Origin: an uncultured Granulosicoccaceae bacterium
Lineage (GTDB): Bacteria; Pseudomonadota; Gammaproteobacteria; Granulosicoccales; Granulosicoccaceae
Assembly (NCBI GenBank): GCA_938005265.1
Contig: CALLOA010000007.1
Coordinates: forward strand, 1 to 34,144
Direction: 5' to 3'
Length of the DNA stretch: 34,144 bases
Part shown: in pieces, positions 8,648 to 17,085 of the stretch
Layout of the letters: each line of letters starts with the position of its first letter
How positions within the stretch are numbered: position 1 is the first letter of the stretch
Translations under genes and position numbers: made by a program
Notes under the pieces: generated by a model
Databases searched by the model: none
Told to the model about the DNA's origin: nothing
The model's input: the letters and a program-made list of their open reading frames with translations, nothing else

Positions 8648-8858
8648 ATCTTCTAACCCTATTGTGTAAATAATCTCACTGACATCATGAGTAAACAGGC
8701 GAGATAGCTTTGTCGGCACACTAGCAGGCTCTTTCTGAGAGGCTCTACGCATAAATCCGAAACCTTTAGCCAGTCATCACCAAAGTGTGCATTAAATTTC
8801 GTTTCTGGCTTAGACCATTGCCGAAACCTCTCATGTCGAGTTCCATTGGAAGGTTTAA

Positions 8859-10199
8859 TTGACAATTTTTGATGCACACCACCCGGCGCGGAGCCCTGCT
8901 GCCCAAGCGCAGTCAGCCATTGCTGCGGTTCTTGGACCATTGCGGGAATTGCTAAGTAACGCAGGATGGGTCTTATCGGGTCATGTTGTTGCAAAAGTTG
9001 CCCGTGTTCTGTCTACACTCGTTGTTGCACGATTGCTATTACCGGAACATTTCGGCGTGGCAGCGCTTGCCCTTTTTGTGTACGAAATTTCATCAGTGAT
9101 AGCGAGATTTTCAACAACCCAGGCAGTTGTTAGAAGTTCGCAAAAGGATTTAGTTGCCAGCTGCATCGCAGCTCACAGGATCAGTTGGCTGGTTGGCATC
9201 GCGCTGTTTTTGCTACAGTGCATTGTTGCTACAGGCATATTCATGGCAACCGGTGAAGCGCTGATCCCACTTGTGCTCGGCTATCTGGCTCTGGCTTTCC
9301 TACTCTTGCCTTTTGCTGCCGTTAACGCAGGAATTACTCTACGCAACAGTCGCTTTCGAGCTGTTTCCTTAATTGAAGTGTGTCAGGCCGTATCCGATCT
9401 TGTTCTGACAGTCGCCTTTGCATTATCAGGCTTCGGCGTTTGGTCTATCATTCTGCCAAAGGTAATGGTCATCCCCATTTGGATATTAGTGCATAAGCGC
9501 GTGTCGCCACTACCTGCGAAATACAAAGTCGGAAAGTGCGATGATGTGACAAGAGCTCGTCTGATCAATTTTAGTTGCAATGTAATAGCCTGCGAGATCG
9601 TAAAAACAGTTAAAAATAATATTGATCTGTTGCTGGTTGGCGCCCTTTTTGGCATTGAAATGATGGGCGTCTATTACTTTGCAGTTAACGCCGGGCTTGG
9701 CTTGACTCGCGCGCTAACAGGGGCATTTAATCAGGCACTATTTCCTTTTCTATGTAACGTTCGCGAATCAGCCGAACAGCTGCAAAAGCGCTTTGTTCTT
9801 GCTCTTACAGTGGTAGTGGTAGTTGCAACCATAGTCGCGCTTATACAGGCAAAACTGGCATTCTGGTATGTACCATTGATATTCGGAACGCAATGGGTAG
9901 AGCATGGCGCACTCCCTATCCTGACAACTCTGTGTTTTGCGGCAGTACCACTCGCGGCACTTGAGTCATCGGGCTCGCTGCTAAGAAGTAAGGGGCGACC
10001 AGGAGTAGATCTTGGCTGGAATTGTAGAGTACTAATTGCTTTGCTTATCGGTGTACTCGCTGGTGCTGGCTGGGGATTGCAAGGCGTAGCCAACGCTGTA
10101 GTAGTCGTAAATTTTCTCATTGTCCCGGTGATTATCCGGTTTTTTCTCTTCAAGAAAGAGTGTCCGTCTGAAAAGGAGTTTGATAGTGCCGTTAGTTAG
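8859..10199 (+). CDS. Wzx-like oligosaccharide flippase (MOP superfamily)
   Basis: A 446-residue integral membrane protein with about 12-14 hydrophobic helices. The N-terminal amphipathic stretch and first helices (NAGWVLSGHVVAKVARVL, then VVARLLLPEHFGVAALAL) are characteristic of the polysaccharide-exporting MOP family, where the LxPxxFG motif follows TM2. It should move undecaprenyl-diphosphate-linked repeat units across the inner membrane for Wzy-type polymerisation. Start is TTG at 8859 with GGAAGG about six bases upstream (8848-8853); no ATG lies in reach. It opens the plus block, and its stop overlaps the following glycosyltransferase gene. The divergent 211 bp upstream of it should hold its promoter. 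Confidence 0.87.
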   Translation: MTIFDAHHPARSPAAQAQSAIAAVLGPLRELLSNAGWVLSGHVVAKVARVLSTLVVARLLLPEHFGVAALALFVYEISSVIARFSTTQAVVRSSQKDLVASCIAAHRISWLVGIALFLLQCIVATGIFMATGEALIPLVLGYLALAFLLLPFAAVNAGITLRNSRFRAVSLIEVCQAVSDLVLTVAFALSGFGVWSIILPKVMVIPIWILVHKRVSPLPAKYKVGKCDDVTRARLINFSCNVIACEIVKTVKNNIDLLLVGALFGIEMMGVYYFAVNAGLGLTRALTGAFNQALFPFLCNVRESAEQLQKRFVLALTVVVVVATIVALIQAKLAFWYVPLIFGTQWVEHGALPILTTLCFAAVPLAALESSGSLLRSKGRPGVDLGWNCRVLIALLIGVLAGAGWGLQGVANAVVVVNFLIVPVIIRFFLFKKECPSEKEFDSAVS

Positions 10200-11217
10200 T
10201 GTGGTTTTACCTGTTTTTAATGTCGAAAAATTTGTGGCGCAAGCAATAGATTCTGTTCTTGCTCAAAGTTTTGAAGATTTTGAGTTACTCATTGTCAACG
10301 ATGTGTCGCCTGATGGTAGCCGGGATATTTGTGCAACCTATACTGATCCACGTATCAGAATAATCGACCACAAGGAAAACAGAGGTTTAGCCGGTGCGCG
10401 GAATACCGGCATTCGTGAATCAGCCGGGCAATATGTCGCCCTCCTCGATTCAGATGATTTTTGGCACCCGGAAAAACTCGAACAACATGTAGCACACCTG
10501 AATTCAAACCCAGAGATTGGTGTGAGTTTTTCGCGTTCAGCATTTGTGAGTGAATCCGGCGAAAAATTGCAGATGCAGCAAATGCCCCGATTACAGGGTA
10601 TCACCACAAAAACTCTGATGTGTAGAAATCCGATTGGAAATGGATCAGCGCCAGTCGTTCGCCATGAGGTTTTCAAGGAGATCTCATATATAGCAAATAT
10701 CCATGGTGGTGAGGAAGAATTTTACTTTGATGAGAAGTTCAGACAATCCGAGGATATCGAGTGCTGGATTAGGATAATAATCACCACTGATTGGAAAATT
10801 GAAGGTTTGTCGAAATCCTTAACCTACTACCGATTGAACCCTTCCAGTTTATCTGCCAATACTGAAAAGCAATTGGCATCCTGGGAGGCAGTTATTAAAA
10901 AAACAGAAGGTTATGCTCCTCACGTAGTAGAGCGCTGGGGAAGTCTTGCTCGTGCCTACCAGTATCGATATTTGGCTCGTCAAACACTAAGAACAGCTGA
11001 TGGTAATCAAGCATTGGGCTTGAGCCTTAAAGCTATTCGCATTGATCACCGGATTCTAGTCGAGGAACCTACAAGAACAATTCTCACTGTTGTCGCTGCA
11101 CTCTACAAACGTGCTGTCCCTGCAAAGCTTGGCAAACAGATGGAGCCAATTGGGTTTGCACTAATTGGATTTACTCAAAATCTTCGCATAAAACTTGCCG
11201 GCCACCCAACGTCGTAG
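10186..11217 (+). CDS. glycosyltransferase family 2
   Basis: A GT-A fold glycosyltransferase of 343 residues. The N-terminus reads PLVSVVLPVFNVEKFVAQAI, and Asp39 (VNDVSPD) and the metal-binding DSDD at 88-91 are in place. The acceptor-side ED motif appears at Glu189-Asp190 (QSEDIECW). It adds one sugar to the lipid-linked repeat unit in the cytoplasm. A TTG lies at 10180 only one base after AAGGAG (10173-10178), too close; the GTG at 10186 has proper spacing of seven bases and gives the canonical beginning, so I chose it. It overlaps the flippase by 14 bp, indicating coupled translation. Donor and linkage cannot be predicted. Confidence 0.88.
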   Translation: MPLVSVVLPVFNVEKFVAQAIDSVLAQSFEDFELLIVNDVSPDGSRDICATYTDPRIRIIDHKENRGLAGARNTGIRESAGQYVALLDSDDFWHPEKLEQHVAHLNSNPEIGVSFSRSAFVSESGEKLQMQQMPRLQGITTKTLMCRNPIGNGSAPVVRHEVFKEISYIANIHGGEEEFYFDEKFRQSEDIECWIRIIITTDWKIEGLSKSLTYYRLNPSSLSANTEKQLASWEAVIKKTEGYAPHVVERWGSLARAYQYRYLARQTLRTADGNQALGLSLKAIRIDHRILVEEPTRTILTVVAALYKRAVPAKLGKQMEPIGFALIGFTQNLRIKLAGHPTS

Positions 11218-11266
11218 CAACGCAGTCACCCTTAACGATTCTTTGACGACACGGTTACTCCAAACA

Positions 11267-12100
11267 ATGAACTACTCAGATAACAGCAATTCACAACCAT
11301 CGTTGGTTTTTCTTGTGGGTCCTCCCCGTAGTGGGACGACGTGGTTGCAAAGAGTCCTTGCTGCACACTCAGATATTGGAACAGCACAAGAGTCACACAT
11401 TTTCAACCATTTCTTCAACACACAGTTCAAATCCTGGCAACTGATGAGAGATTTTAAAGATGGTAGGGGGGGAATCGGATTACCCGCCTATTTAACTGAA
11501 GAAGAATTTTTCCAAATGATTCGTCAACAACTGCATTTTTGCCTTTCAAAGAGTCCGCAATATAACAAAGGAAGCTGGTTTCTGGAGAAAACACCTGACC
11601 ATTTGCTCCACGTTGGAGATATAAAGCGGGTTATACCCAACGCACGCTTGATCGTTATGACGCGTAACTCTGAGGATGTCATTGAATCAATGATGAATGC
11701 CGGAAATGGTTGGGGCAGCAGCTGGGCACCCACATCATTACCTGGAGCAATTAAGTTATATAAACGATACGAAAAAGCACTTGACAACATATTTTCTGGT
11801 CAAACTATTATGCCTCACGACTACATATGCGTGTCTTACGAGAATCTGAAGAAAGATACTACTTCTGTAGTCGAGAGCATCCTTGACTATCTCGAGCTGG
11901 AAACAGAACCAGATCTGATTAACTCTATGATCGCCAAGCCATCAGAACTCTACAAAACTGGAGAATTTGGCAAAGAGCATGGCTCACTGGTGGTGGAACC
12001 TACAGGATTTTCAAGAAACAGCAAAGAAAAATTGAATTTGGTACAACGATCATTAATCGCAATGACCACAAGAAACTCTTTCGGCTATAGACCAGGGTAG
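11267..12100 (+). CDS. PAPS-dependent sulfotransferase
   Basis: A 277-residue sulfotransferase. The 5'-phosphosulfate loop is VGPPRSGTTWLQRVL (about residues 17-31). EKTPDH (107-112) is the conserved follow-up, and the 3'-phosphate site is MTRNSEDVIES with Arg133 and Ser141. These support transfer of sulfate from PAPS to a hydroxyl. Because it sits between glycosyltransferase genes in one block, the acceptor is probably the repeat unit, giving a sulfated, strongly acidic polymer. The frame opens at a TTG (11195) inside the previous gene, but conserved sequence begins only after the ATG at 11267, which I use, though it lacks a clear Shine-Dalgarno. PAPS-making enzymes are not in the window. 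Confidence 0.85.
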   Translation: MNYSDNSNSQPSLVFLVGPPRSGTTWLQRVLAAHSDIGTAQESHIFNHFFNTQFKSWQLMRDFKDGRGGIGLPAYLTEEEFFQMIRQQLHFCLSKSPQYNKGSWFLEKTPDHLLHVGDIKRVIPNARLIVMTRNSEDVIESMMNAGNGWGSSWAPTSLPGAIKLYKRYEKALDNIFSGQTIMPHDYICVSYENLKKDTTSVVESILDYLELETEPDLINSMIAKPSELYKTGEFGKEHGSLVVEPTGFSRNSKEKLNLVQRSLIAMTTRNSFGYRPG

Positions 12101-12182
12101 TTCAGTTAGCTGACTACATTGAACTCCAAACGTTTCACCGGGGAAACCCCATGTCGACAGTTAAAAGGAAGAGCACTGATTG

Positions 12183-14153
12183 ATGTATACCCACTCTAGT
12201 ATTCCGAACTATTTTTTTAATCGAATTTCCGCGTTACTGCTCGTGGCAATTCTGACGCCACTACTGGTTATTCGCGGATTAATAGCCTACCTACAAAGCG
12301 GCAGGGTGTTTGATAAATACTACTTTGCGGGTCGTCATGGCATTAAGGTATCCAAACTCTCTTTTGCAGGAACTTGTCCCGGCCGATCATTGGCAAATAT
12401 ATTCTCGATATTAAGTGCGAATTTCGATTGGCATGGCAATCGCCCACACTTCTACCATCCTGAATCAGCCTGTATGGAACAGACAATTAAGAAAATTGAC
12501 AGGCTGCTGCCTGATTCCAAACTGGGCTTTATGAAAGCAAGACCGGGAATCGTATGGCCTGAACGCGTTTTCGCAGGAATAGGAAAAACAAACGAAACGC
12601 TGGTTGAACAACAAGACTACCCGACGCCTGTCTCTGTTACAGTAAAACTCACATTTTCTTATCTTGTTCAGTACATTCTAGCACGCACACTTTCACCGGT
12701 ATGTAGCGTTAGAAAGCAAGCACAGGTAGATATTTGCGGCATCCCGATTGACAATCTCTGCACTAACGATGTGCTGAGGAATTTCCAACTGACACTAGAG
12801 TCGGGGTCGAAACAAAAGGTGGCATTTGTAAATCCCGACTGTATTAACAAAGCTGTCTCCGATCAATCGTACAAAGACACATTACAACAGATGGATTGTA
12901 TTCTTGGTGACGGTATCGGCTTACAACTAGCTGCAAAGATTCTGACAGTCGAACTAAAAGAAAATATTAATGGGACTGACTTATTCAAACCACTTTGTGA
13001 GATGTGTCAACAGAATGGGACATCAATTTTTCTGCTAGGTGGAAAACCTGGAATTGCAGAGGCAATGGCTCAAAATATAACGGCTGAGTATCAGTCATTG
13101 ATAATAGCGGGTACTGCAGATGGGTATTTTTCGCATGAAGAAACTGAATCAGTTATCAATACTATCAATAAATCTGGAGCTGGAGTGTTGTTGGTAGCCT
13201 TTGGAGCACCGCTCCAGGAATGCTGGATTAACCAGCACCATGATAGATTGAATCCATCCATTCAAGTCGGTGTGGGAGGGTTGTTTGACTTTTACTCAAA
13301 CAGGATCCCAAGAGCACCAAAGTGGATGCAAGCTTCCGGACTTGAATGGATATGGAGGCTGATTCAGGAACCAGGCAGAATGTGGAAGCGATACATTCTG
13401 GGCAATCCACTTTTTCTATACCGGGTTTACAGCCAATCCAAACAGGATAGCAACCGAAAATCGATCGAAATATACGATGGCAAGCGCTCAAGTGCAACTG
13501 CGCTAATAAGAAAGTACAATCGGTATTTTCGCCGTTTAATTTATGTTGGCACACTCAGCGGCTGTAAGAGAGCTCTGGATATAGCCGTCTCTTTCACAAT
13601 GATTCTGTTACTTCTTCCTCTTTATATTACTGTTGCGTTGTTTGTGAAGTATACCAGCCATGGCCCAGCACTTTTTAAGCAACATCGGGTAGGTAAAAAC
13701 GGACAACAATTCGGTATGTATAAGTTCCGAACCATGTACTCTGACGCAGAACGACGCAAGGCAGCCCTGCAAAAGGAAAACGAAATGGAGGGAGGTATTC
13801 TTTTCAAAATGAAAGATGATCCTCGTATTACACCTATCGGAAAGTATCTACGAAAATATTCTATTGACGAGTTACCTCAACTTTGGAACGTATTGAAAGG
13901 CGACATGTCCTTGGTAGGTCCCCGGCCACCTGTGCCAGATGAGGTCAAACAGTACAGTACCGCAGATCGTAGAAGGCTTGAAATCAAACCGGGTCTAACT
14001 TGTTTATGGCAGATATCAGGCAGATCAGAAGTCTCCTTCAAACGGCAGGTAAAACTCGATGTGAACTATGTTGATTCGTTTCATCCCTGGTATGACTTCA
14101 AGATACTGTTAAAAACCATACCGGCGGTATTAAGTGGCAAAGGTGCCTACTAG
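12183..14153 (+). CDS. PGT-like / GT26 (WecG-TagA-CpsF) / phosphoglycosyl transferase three-domain fusion
   Basis: Codes for 656 residues. The C-terminal part (about 460-656) is a complete monotopic phosphoglycosyl transferase: CKRALDIAVS plus membrane hairpin, RVGKNGQQFGMYKFRTM, the catalytic Asp-Glu pair in SIDELPQLWNVLKGDMS and VGPRPP, then KPGLTCLWQISGR. It should load the first sugar-1-phosphate on undecaprenyl phosphate. The middle (about 182-420) is a GT26 glycosyltransferase: FVNPDCINK, GDGIGL, FLLGGKPG, VAFGAPLQECWI, GVGGLFDF and APKWMQASGLEW. It can add the second sugar. The N-terminal 170 residues echo the PGT pattern (TM helix, GRHGIKVSKLSFAG, RSLANIFSILSANFDWHGNRP) but lack the Asp-Glu pair, so they look like a worn-out PGT copy. 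ATG at 12183 is preferred to the TTG just before; AGGAAG lies upstream. Confidence 0.88.
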   Translation: MYTHSSIPNYFFNRISALLLVAILTPLLVIRGLIAYLQSGRVFDKYYFAGRHGIKVSKLSFAGTCPGRSLANIFSILSANFDWHGNRPHFYHPESACMEQTIKKIDRLLPDSKLGFMKARPGIVWPERVFAGIGKTNETLVEQQDYPTPVSVTVKLTFSYLVQYILARTLSPVCSVRKQAQVDICGIPIDNLCTNDVLRNFQLTLESGSKQKVAFVNPDCINKAVSDQSYKDTLQQMDCILGDGIGLQLAAKILTVELKENINGTDLFKPLCEMCQQNGTSIFLLGGKPGIAEAMAQNITAEYQSLIIAGTADGYFSHEETESVINTINKSGAGVLLVAFGAPLQECWINQHHDRLNPSIQVGVGGLFDFYSNRIPRAPKWMQASGLEWIWRLIQEPGRMWKRYILGNPLFLYRVYSQSKQDSNRKSIEIYDGKRSSATALIRKYNRYFRRLIYVGTLSGCKRALDIAVSFTMILLLLPLYITVALFVKYTSHGPALFKQHRVGKNGQQFGMYKFRTMYSDAERRKAALQKENEMEGGILFKMKDDPRITPIGKYLRKYSIDELPQLWNVLKGDMSLVGPRPPVPDEVKQYSTADRRRLEIKPGLTCLWQISGRSEVSFKRQVKLDVNYVDSFHPWYDFKILLKTIPAVLSGKGAY

Positions 14154-14176
14154 CTTTTGGACAATCAGGTATAAAT

Positions 14177-15139
14177 ATGCGCATCATTATTAATCTAAGA
14201 CCAGATAACTACAAACTCTACGATGAGTACGGAGTATTGGCGCGACAGCGATTAACAGCACTTTTACCTGTTGGCAGTGCACCCTTGATTGATCATTTAC
14301 TTGGTTCAGTTACCTTGCTAAACCCTTCGAGCGTACTAATACTATGCGCAGCCAAGTCTCAGGAGCTGCTGTCAATAGTCGGCAACGGATCCCGTTATGG
14401 CTTGGAGAATTTGCATATCAAGACCAATGGGGCCGGAGCCGACTTTAGTGAAAACAGGCATAGTACAGAAAATCAAGCAAACTCAGAACCAGCAAGCCCG
14501 GCCGATAACACCACTCTTCTGATAGACGGCAACAGGTTTTTCGATTTTTCCTTGCCTGACATGATTAACGAGTTGTTAGGCGAATACGGCTCAACAGATT
14601 GCCACCTACAGGAGATCAACAGCGGCATCAGACTCAGAATTGGCAATGCCGAAAACTATATGGGCGTTGAATACGTTGATAAACCAGTTGCCAGAAAAAC
14701 ACGACTGGCAAATTCACCACAACGATACCATCAGCTTGCGATGTTATCAGCCGGTAGGGAGCTAAAAAATATCAGGCACCACGGAAGACGTCATCAACGT
14801 AACTTGATGATGGGACGCGTTTCCTCAGTTCCAGTTCAAGCCAACCTCACCACTGCTAACGGTGGTGTGGTAGCTGGTAGATTCGTTGATGTACATAAAA
14901 GTTGCAAACTTCACGGTAACGTGGTTCTTGGAGACAAAGTAGTAGTCGATCGCGGAACTGAAATTCACAACTCGGTAATTATGAGTAATACTTATATTGG
15001 CGAAAATCTGACAATACGTGATTCTATTATCGATGGTAAGCACGTTTATCGTGTTGACACCGGTGCCTATTTGCAGATCCAGGATTCGTTCATTTGCTGC
15101 AGTTTTGAAGAACAGAACATCACTCTGCGTGCCGCCTAG
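14177..15139 (+). CDS. degenerate sugar nucleotidyltransferase-like protein with left-handed beta-helix
   Basis: Codes for 320 residues. The first part (about 20-60) reads ARQRLTALLPVGSAPLIDHLL, recalling the PLxPVxxxPLIxH block of GDP-mannose or glucose-1-phosphate pyrophosphorylases, but the glycine-rich GxGTRL loop before it is missing. The end (about 235-300) has hexapeptide-like turns: CKLHGNVVLGDKVVVDRGTEI, then NTYIGENLTIRDSIID, as in the C-terminal helix of GlmU-like enzymes. A Ser/Asn-rich linker is near 95-115. The layout suggests a nucleotidyltransferase that has lost catalysis, perhaps a regulatory or scaffolding subunit for sugar activation. It follows the fusion gene by 23 bp in the same block. 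The Shine-Dalgarno is weak. Specific substrate unknown. Confidence 0.6.
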   Translation: MRIIINLRPDNYKLYDEYGVLARQRLTALLPVGSAPLIDHLLGSVTLLNPSSVLILCAAKSQELLSIVGNGSRYGLENLHIKTNGAGADFSENRHSTENQANSEPASPADNTTLLIDGNRFFDFSLPDMINELLGEYGSTDCHLQEINSGIRLRIGNAENYMGVEYVDKPVARKTRLANSPQRYHQLAMLSAGRELKNIRHHGRRHQRNLMMGRVSSVPVQANLTTANGGVVAGRFVDVHKSCKLHGNVVLGDKVVVDRGTEIHNSVIMSNTYIGENLTIRDSIIDGKHVYRVDTGAYLQIQDSFICCSFEEQNITLRAA

Positions 15140-15187
15140 GCAGAAAATGGCAATTGGACTTAGTTAAGGCAACCGCAACTAAACCAC

Positions 15188-15221
15188 ATACCCATCTGTA
15201 CTCAGTACATCAGGGTATTTT
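15188..15221 (+). terminator. probable terminator between convergent genes
   Basis: A hairpin forms from ATACCC (15188-15193) with GGGTAT (15213-15218) and an inner TGTAC (15197-15201) with GTACA (15205-15209) around a three-base loop. A short T run (15218-15221) follows. It sits 48 bp after the nucleotidyltransferase-like gene and covers the stop codon of the convergent OmpA-Wza gene. The symmetric 3-nt internal loop weakens it. Confidence 0.45.
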
Positions 15222-16949
15222 GAATAACTCCCGGATATCTTTGAAGGGTGCAAGTACTTCAGTCAAGGTGCGTGCTACGTCACGGATGTTTGAAACAGAA
15301 GAATCATAACAGGCCACACCATCGTTGGGCATTAGATGAGGATTAATATCATCTCTATCCGGATTGCTGACTAATTGTTGTACTGACCTTTCTATGACTT
15401 CGGTTGTACCCGTCAAGGGATTTGTACTGATGAGCACACCACGACGTCCTGCATTGGTATTTTGCACCCCTCCCACGCAGTTTGCAGACACCAGGGCTCG
15501 AAGAAATCTGACACCATACGGTAGCTTGGTTCCATTGGCATCGATGGCTGCGCTGGTATTATTCAGGATAGGCACAGTGGGATTCGACATGTAGACAATC
15601 ATGTCAGCAGGAGTAATCGATGTGGGGCGTACCAGTTTTCCCTGATAGTGCCCTGTTGTCGGCACTATGATTTCATCACCACTTATCAAAGCTACATCAT
15701 TAACTTTTCTGCCGTCAAACAAACCCGAAAAATTATATGTACTACGGTTGCCATCTCGCATCAATATTATTTCTGACGTATTGGCATCAGGGCGTAGCCC
15801 TCCGGCCATACGCAAGGCACGACTTAACAAACGCTCACCACTATAGTCGCCGGAACGGGTAAGCTGGCTCAAGGCTGAGAATTCTGCGCTACGTACATTG
15901 ATGGTAACCCGACCTTCATTGAACACTGCCCCTCGAACAAAGACTTCCACAGGCGCCCATTGCTTGACAGCCATGTCGACATTAGCCACATAGGGTTGCA
16001 CTATTTCATTTTCTACTAACTTTTTGGATAAAGAAGCTTCTACCTGCGCTGGTGTCTTGCCACTAACCTTCAGAGCGCCAATGAGTGGGAAAACCAACTC
16101 CCCATTCATTGTTACTTCATACACGCCTGCAAATGTATCATCTGCCGAGACTGTTACGTTCACCTGGTCACCACCTGACAATGGCAGCCCATTGGGAGGG
16201 ACAACTTGACCCGCAACGGAATTCTTCGCCCCACTTGAGTAAGGGATATTTTTGGAGGTAGCTACAAAATCCGGTAAAGGATAACAAATGGAGGGGTTTG
16301 TATTGTCGGCAACGACTCCCATTGCACGCACTGTTGCTATCACGCGACGATTCCTCTGCATGCCTTCAGGTGTCGAGTTCGGACTGGCTGGTGATTGCTC
16401 TCCAAAGTGCAGTAAGACTATGTCATGTGATATTTTAAGGTTGCTGCGTAAATAGTCTTTTACGGATTCATTCCTTCGTTGAGACAGGTCCTGGTTGTAT
16501 TCGTCGCTGGCACGACTATCCGTGTGACCTTCAAGTTGTATATTGATCACATCTTCGTATGCGGTTATACGGCTTGCAAATTGATTAAGAATCTGGCGAG
16601 CCAAGGGTCGCAGCTCCGCAGAGTCCGTATCAAAAAAAACTGAAGCATTGTCAGTTAGCAGAACTTCATCGACAAGCGCGGGCTGAAACACAGAGCCGGT
16701 ACGGTTTTGTTGATCATCATGTCTGCTTTGCTGTCTTTCGGTTTCCTGCCGGCAGACGCCTTCTAATTCATTATGCTTCCAGCGATAAGCGTGACTGAGT
16801 GCTCCTATACGTGCCCTTTTTTCCGGGATGTAGAAATACTCTTCATCATTTTGATAGCGCTTTGCTGAATGATCCCATGTGTCCAAAGCATGACAGCCTG
16901 CAATAAAAATCAGCAGTATTAAAACAAGTATTGTTGCGCCAGTTTTCAC
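15210..16949 (-). CDS. OmpA-domain/Wza-type polysaccharide export lipoprotein fusion
   Basis: Codes for 579 residues. A lipoprotein signal ends in the lipobox IAGC with Cys19. An OmpA-like peptidoglycan-binding domain (about 92-210) follows, with SVFFDTDSAELRPLA, then LEGHTDSRASDEYNQDLS and the RR pair at 158-159. Next comes the polysaccharide export domain (about 255-330: LSGGDQVNVTVSADDTFAGV, the PLIG strand, GKTPAQVEASLSKKL) and SLBB-like repeats (PVEVFVRGAVFNEGRVTI, then RALRMAGGLRPDANTSEI). Normal Wza/OPX proteins have no OmpA domain. Here the fusion would pin the export channel to the cell wall. The C-terminal 130 residues have several Cys and no transmembrane helix like that of Wza. 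Start is GTG at 16949 with a weak Shine-Dalgarno. It acts in the outer membrane to let polymer out. Confidence 0.85.
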   Translation of the reverse strand: MKTGATILVLILLIFIAGCHALDTWDHSAKRYQNDEEYFYIPEKRARIGALSHAYRWKHNELEGVCRQETERQQSRHDDQQNRTGSVFQPALVDEVLLTDNASVFFDTDSAELRPLARQILNQFASRITAYEDVINIQLEGHTDSRASDEYNQDLSQRRNESVKDYLRSNLKISHDIVLLHFGEQSPASPNSTPEGMQRNRRVIATVRAMGVVADNTNPSICYPLPDFVATSKNIPYSSGAKNSVAGQVVPPNGLPLSGGDQVNVTVSADDTFAGVYEVTMNGELVFPLIGALKVSGKTPAQVEASLSKKLVENEIVQPYVANVDMAVKQWAPVEVFVRGAVFNEGRVTINVRSAEFSALSQLTRSGDYSGERLLSRALRMAGGLRPDANTSEIILMRDGNRSTYNFSGLFDGRKVNDVALISGDEIIVPTTGHYQGKLVRPTSITPADMIVYMSNPTVPILNNTSAAIDANGTKLPYGVRFLRALVSANCVGGVQNTNAGRRGVLISTNPLTGTTEVIERSVQQLVSNPDRDDINPHLMPNDGVACYDSSVSNIRDVARTLTEVLAPFKDIRELFKIP

Positions 16950-16986
16950 TGTTGAGTGCTCTGTCAGATGGCAGCCAGGTCATGGC

Positions 16987-17009
16987 AAACGGTTTACCAA
17001 ACACCGTTT
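16987..17009. promoter_or_regulatory. inverted repeat upstream of the OmpA-Wza gene
   Basis: AAACGGT at 16987-16993 and ACCGTTT at 17003-17009 are perfect seven-base arms around nine bases. The element lies 38-60 bp upstream of the GTG start, where a promoter or operator would be. It has no clear T run, so a binding site is more likely than a terminator for the GT4 gene upstream. The regulator is unknown. Confidence 0.35.
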
Positions 17010-17085
17010 CTTACAAGAGTTAAGCCATTGGCAGGACCGAGGTAGCGGTCATTTGTGATCTGATCGAAATAAGTTGGAAACCAGA

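Noticed and set aside
8648..8858. JUMPstart/ops element before the flippase
   Set aside because: No GGCGGTAG-type ops core was found in the region.
8659..8994. Minus-strand ORF over the flippase start
   Set aside because: Overlaps the STAS upstream region and the flippase frame; the product has no family pattern.
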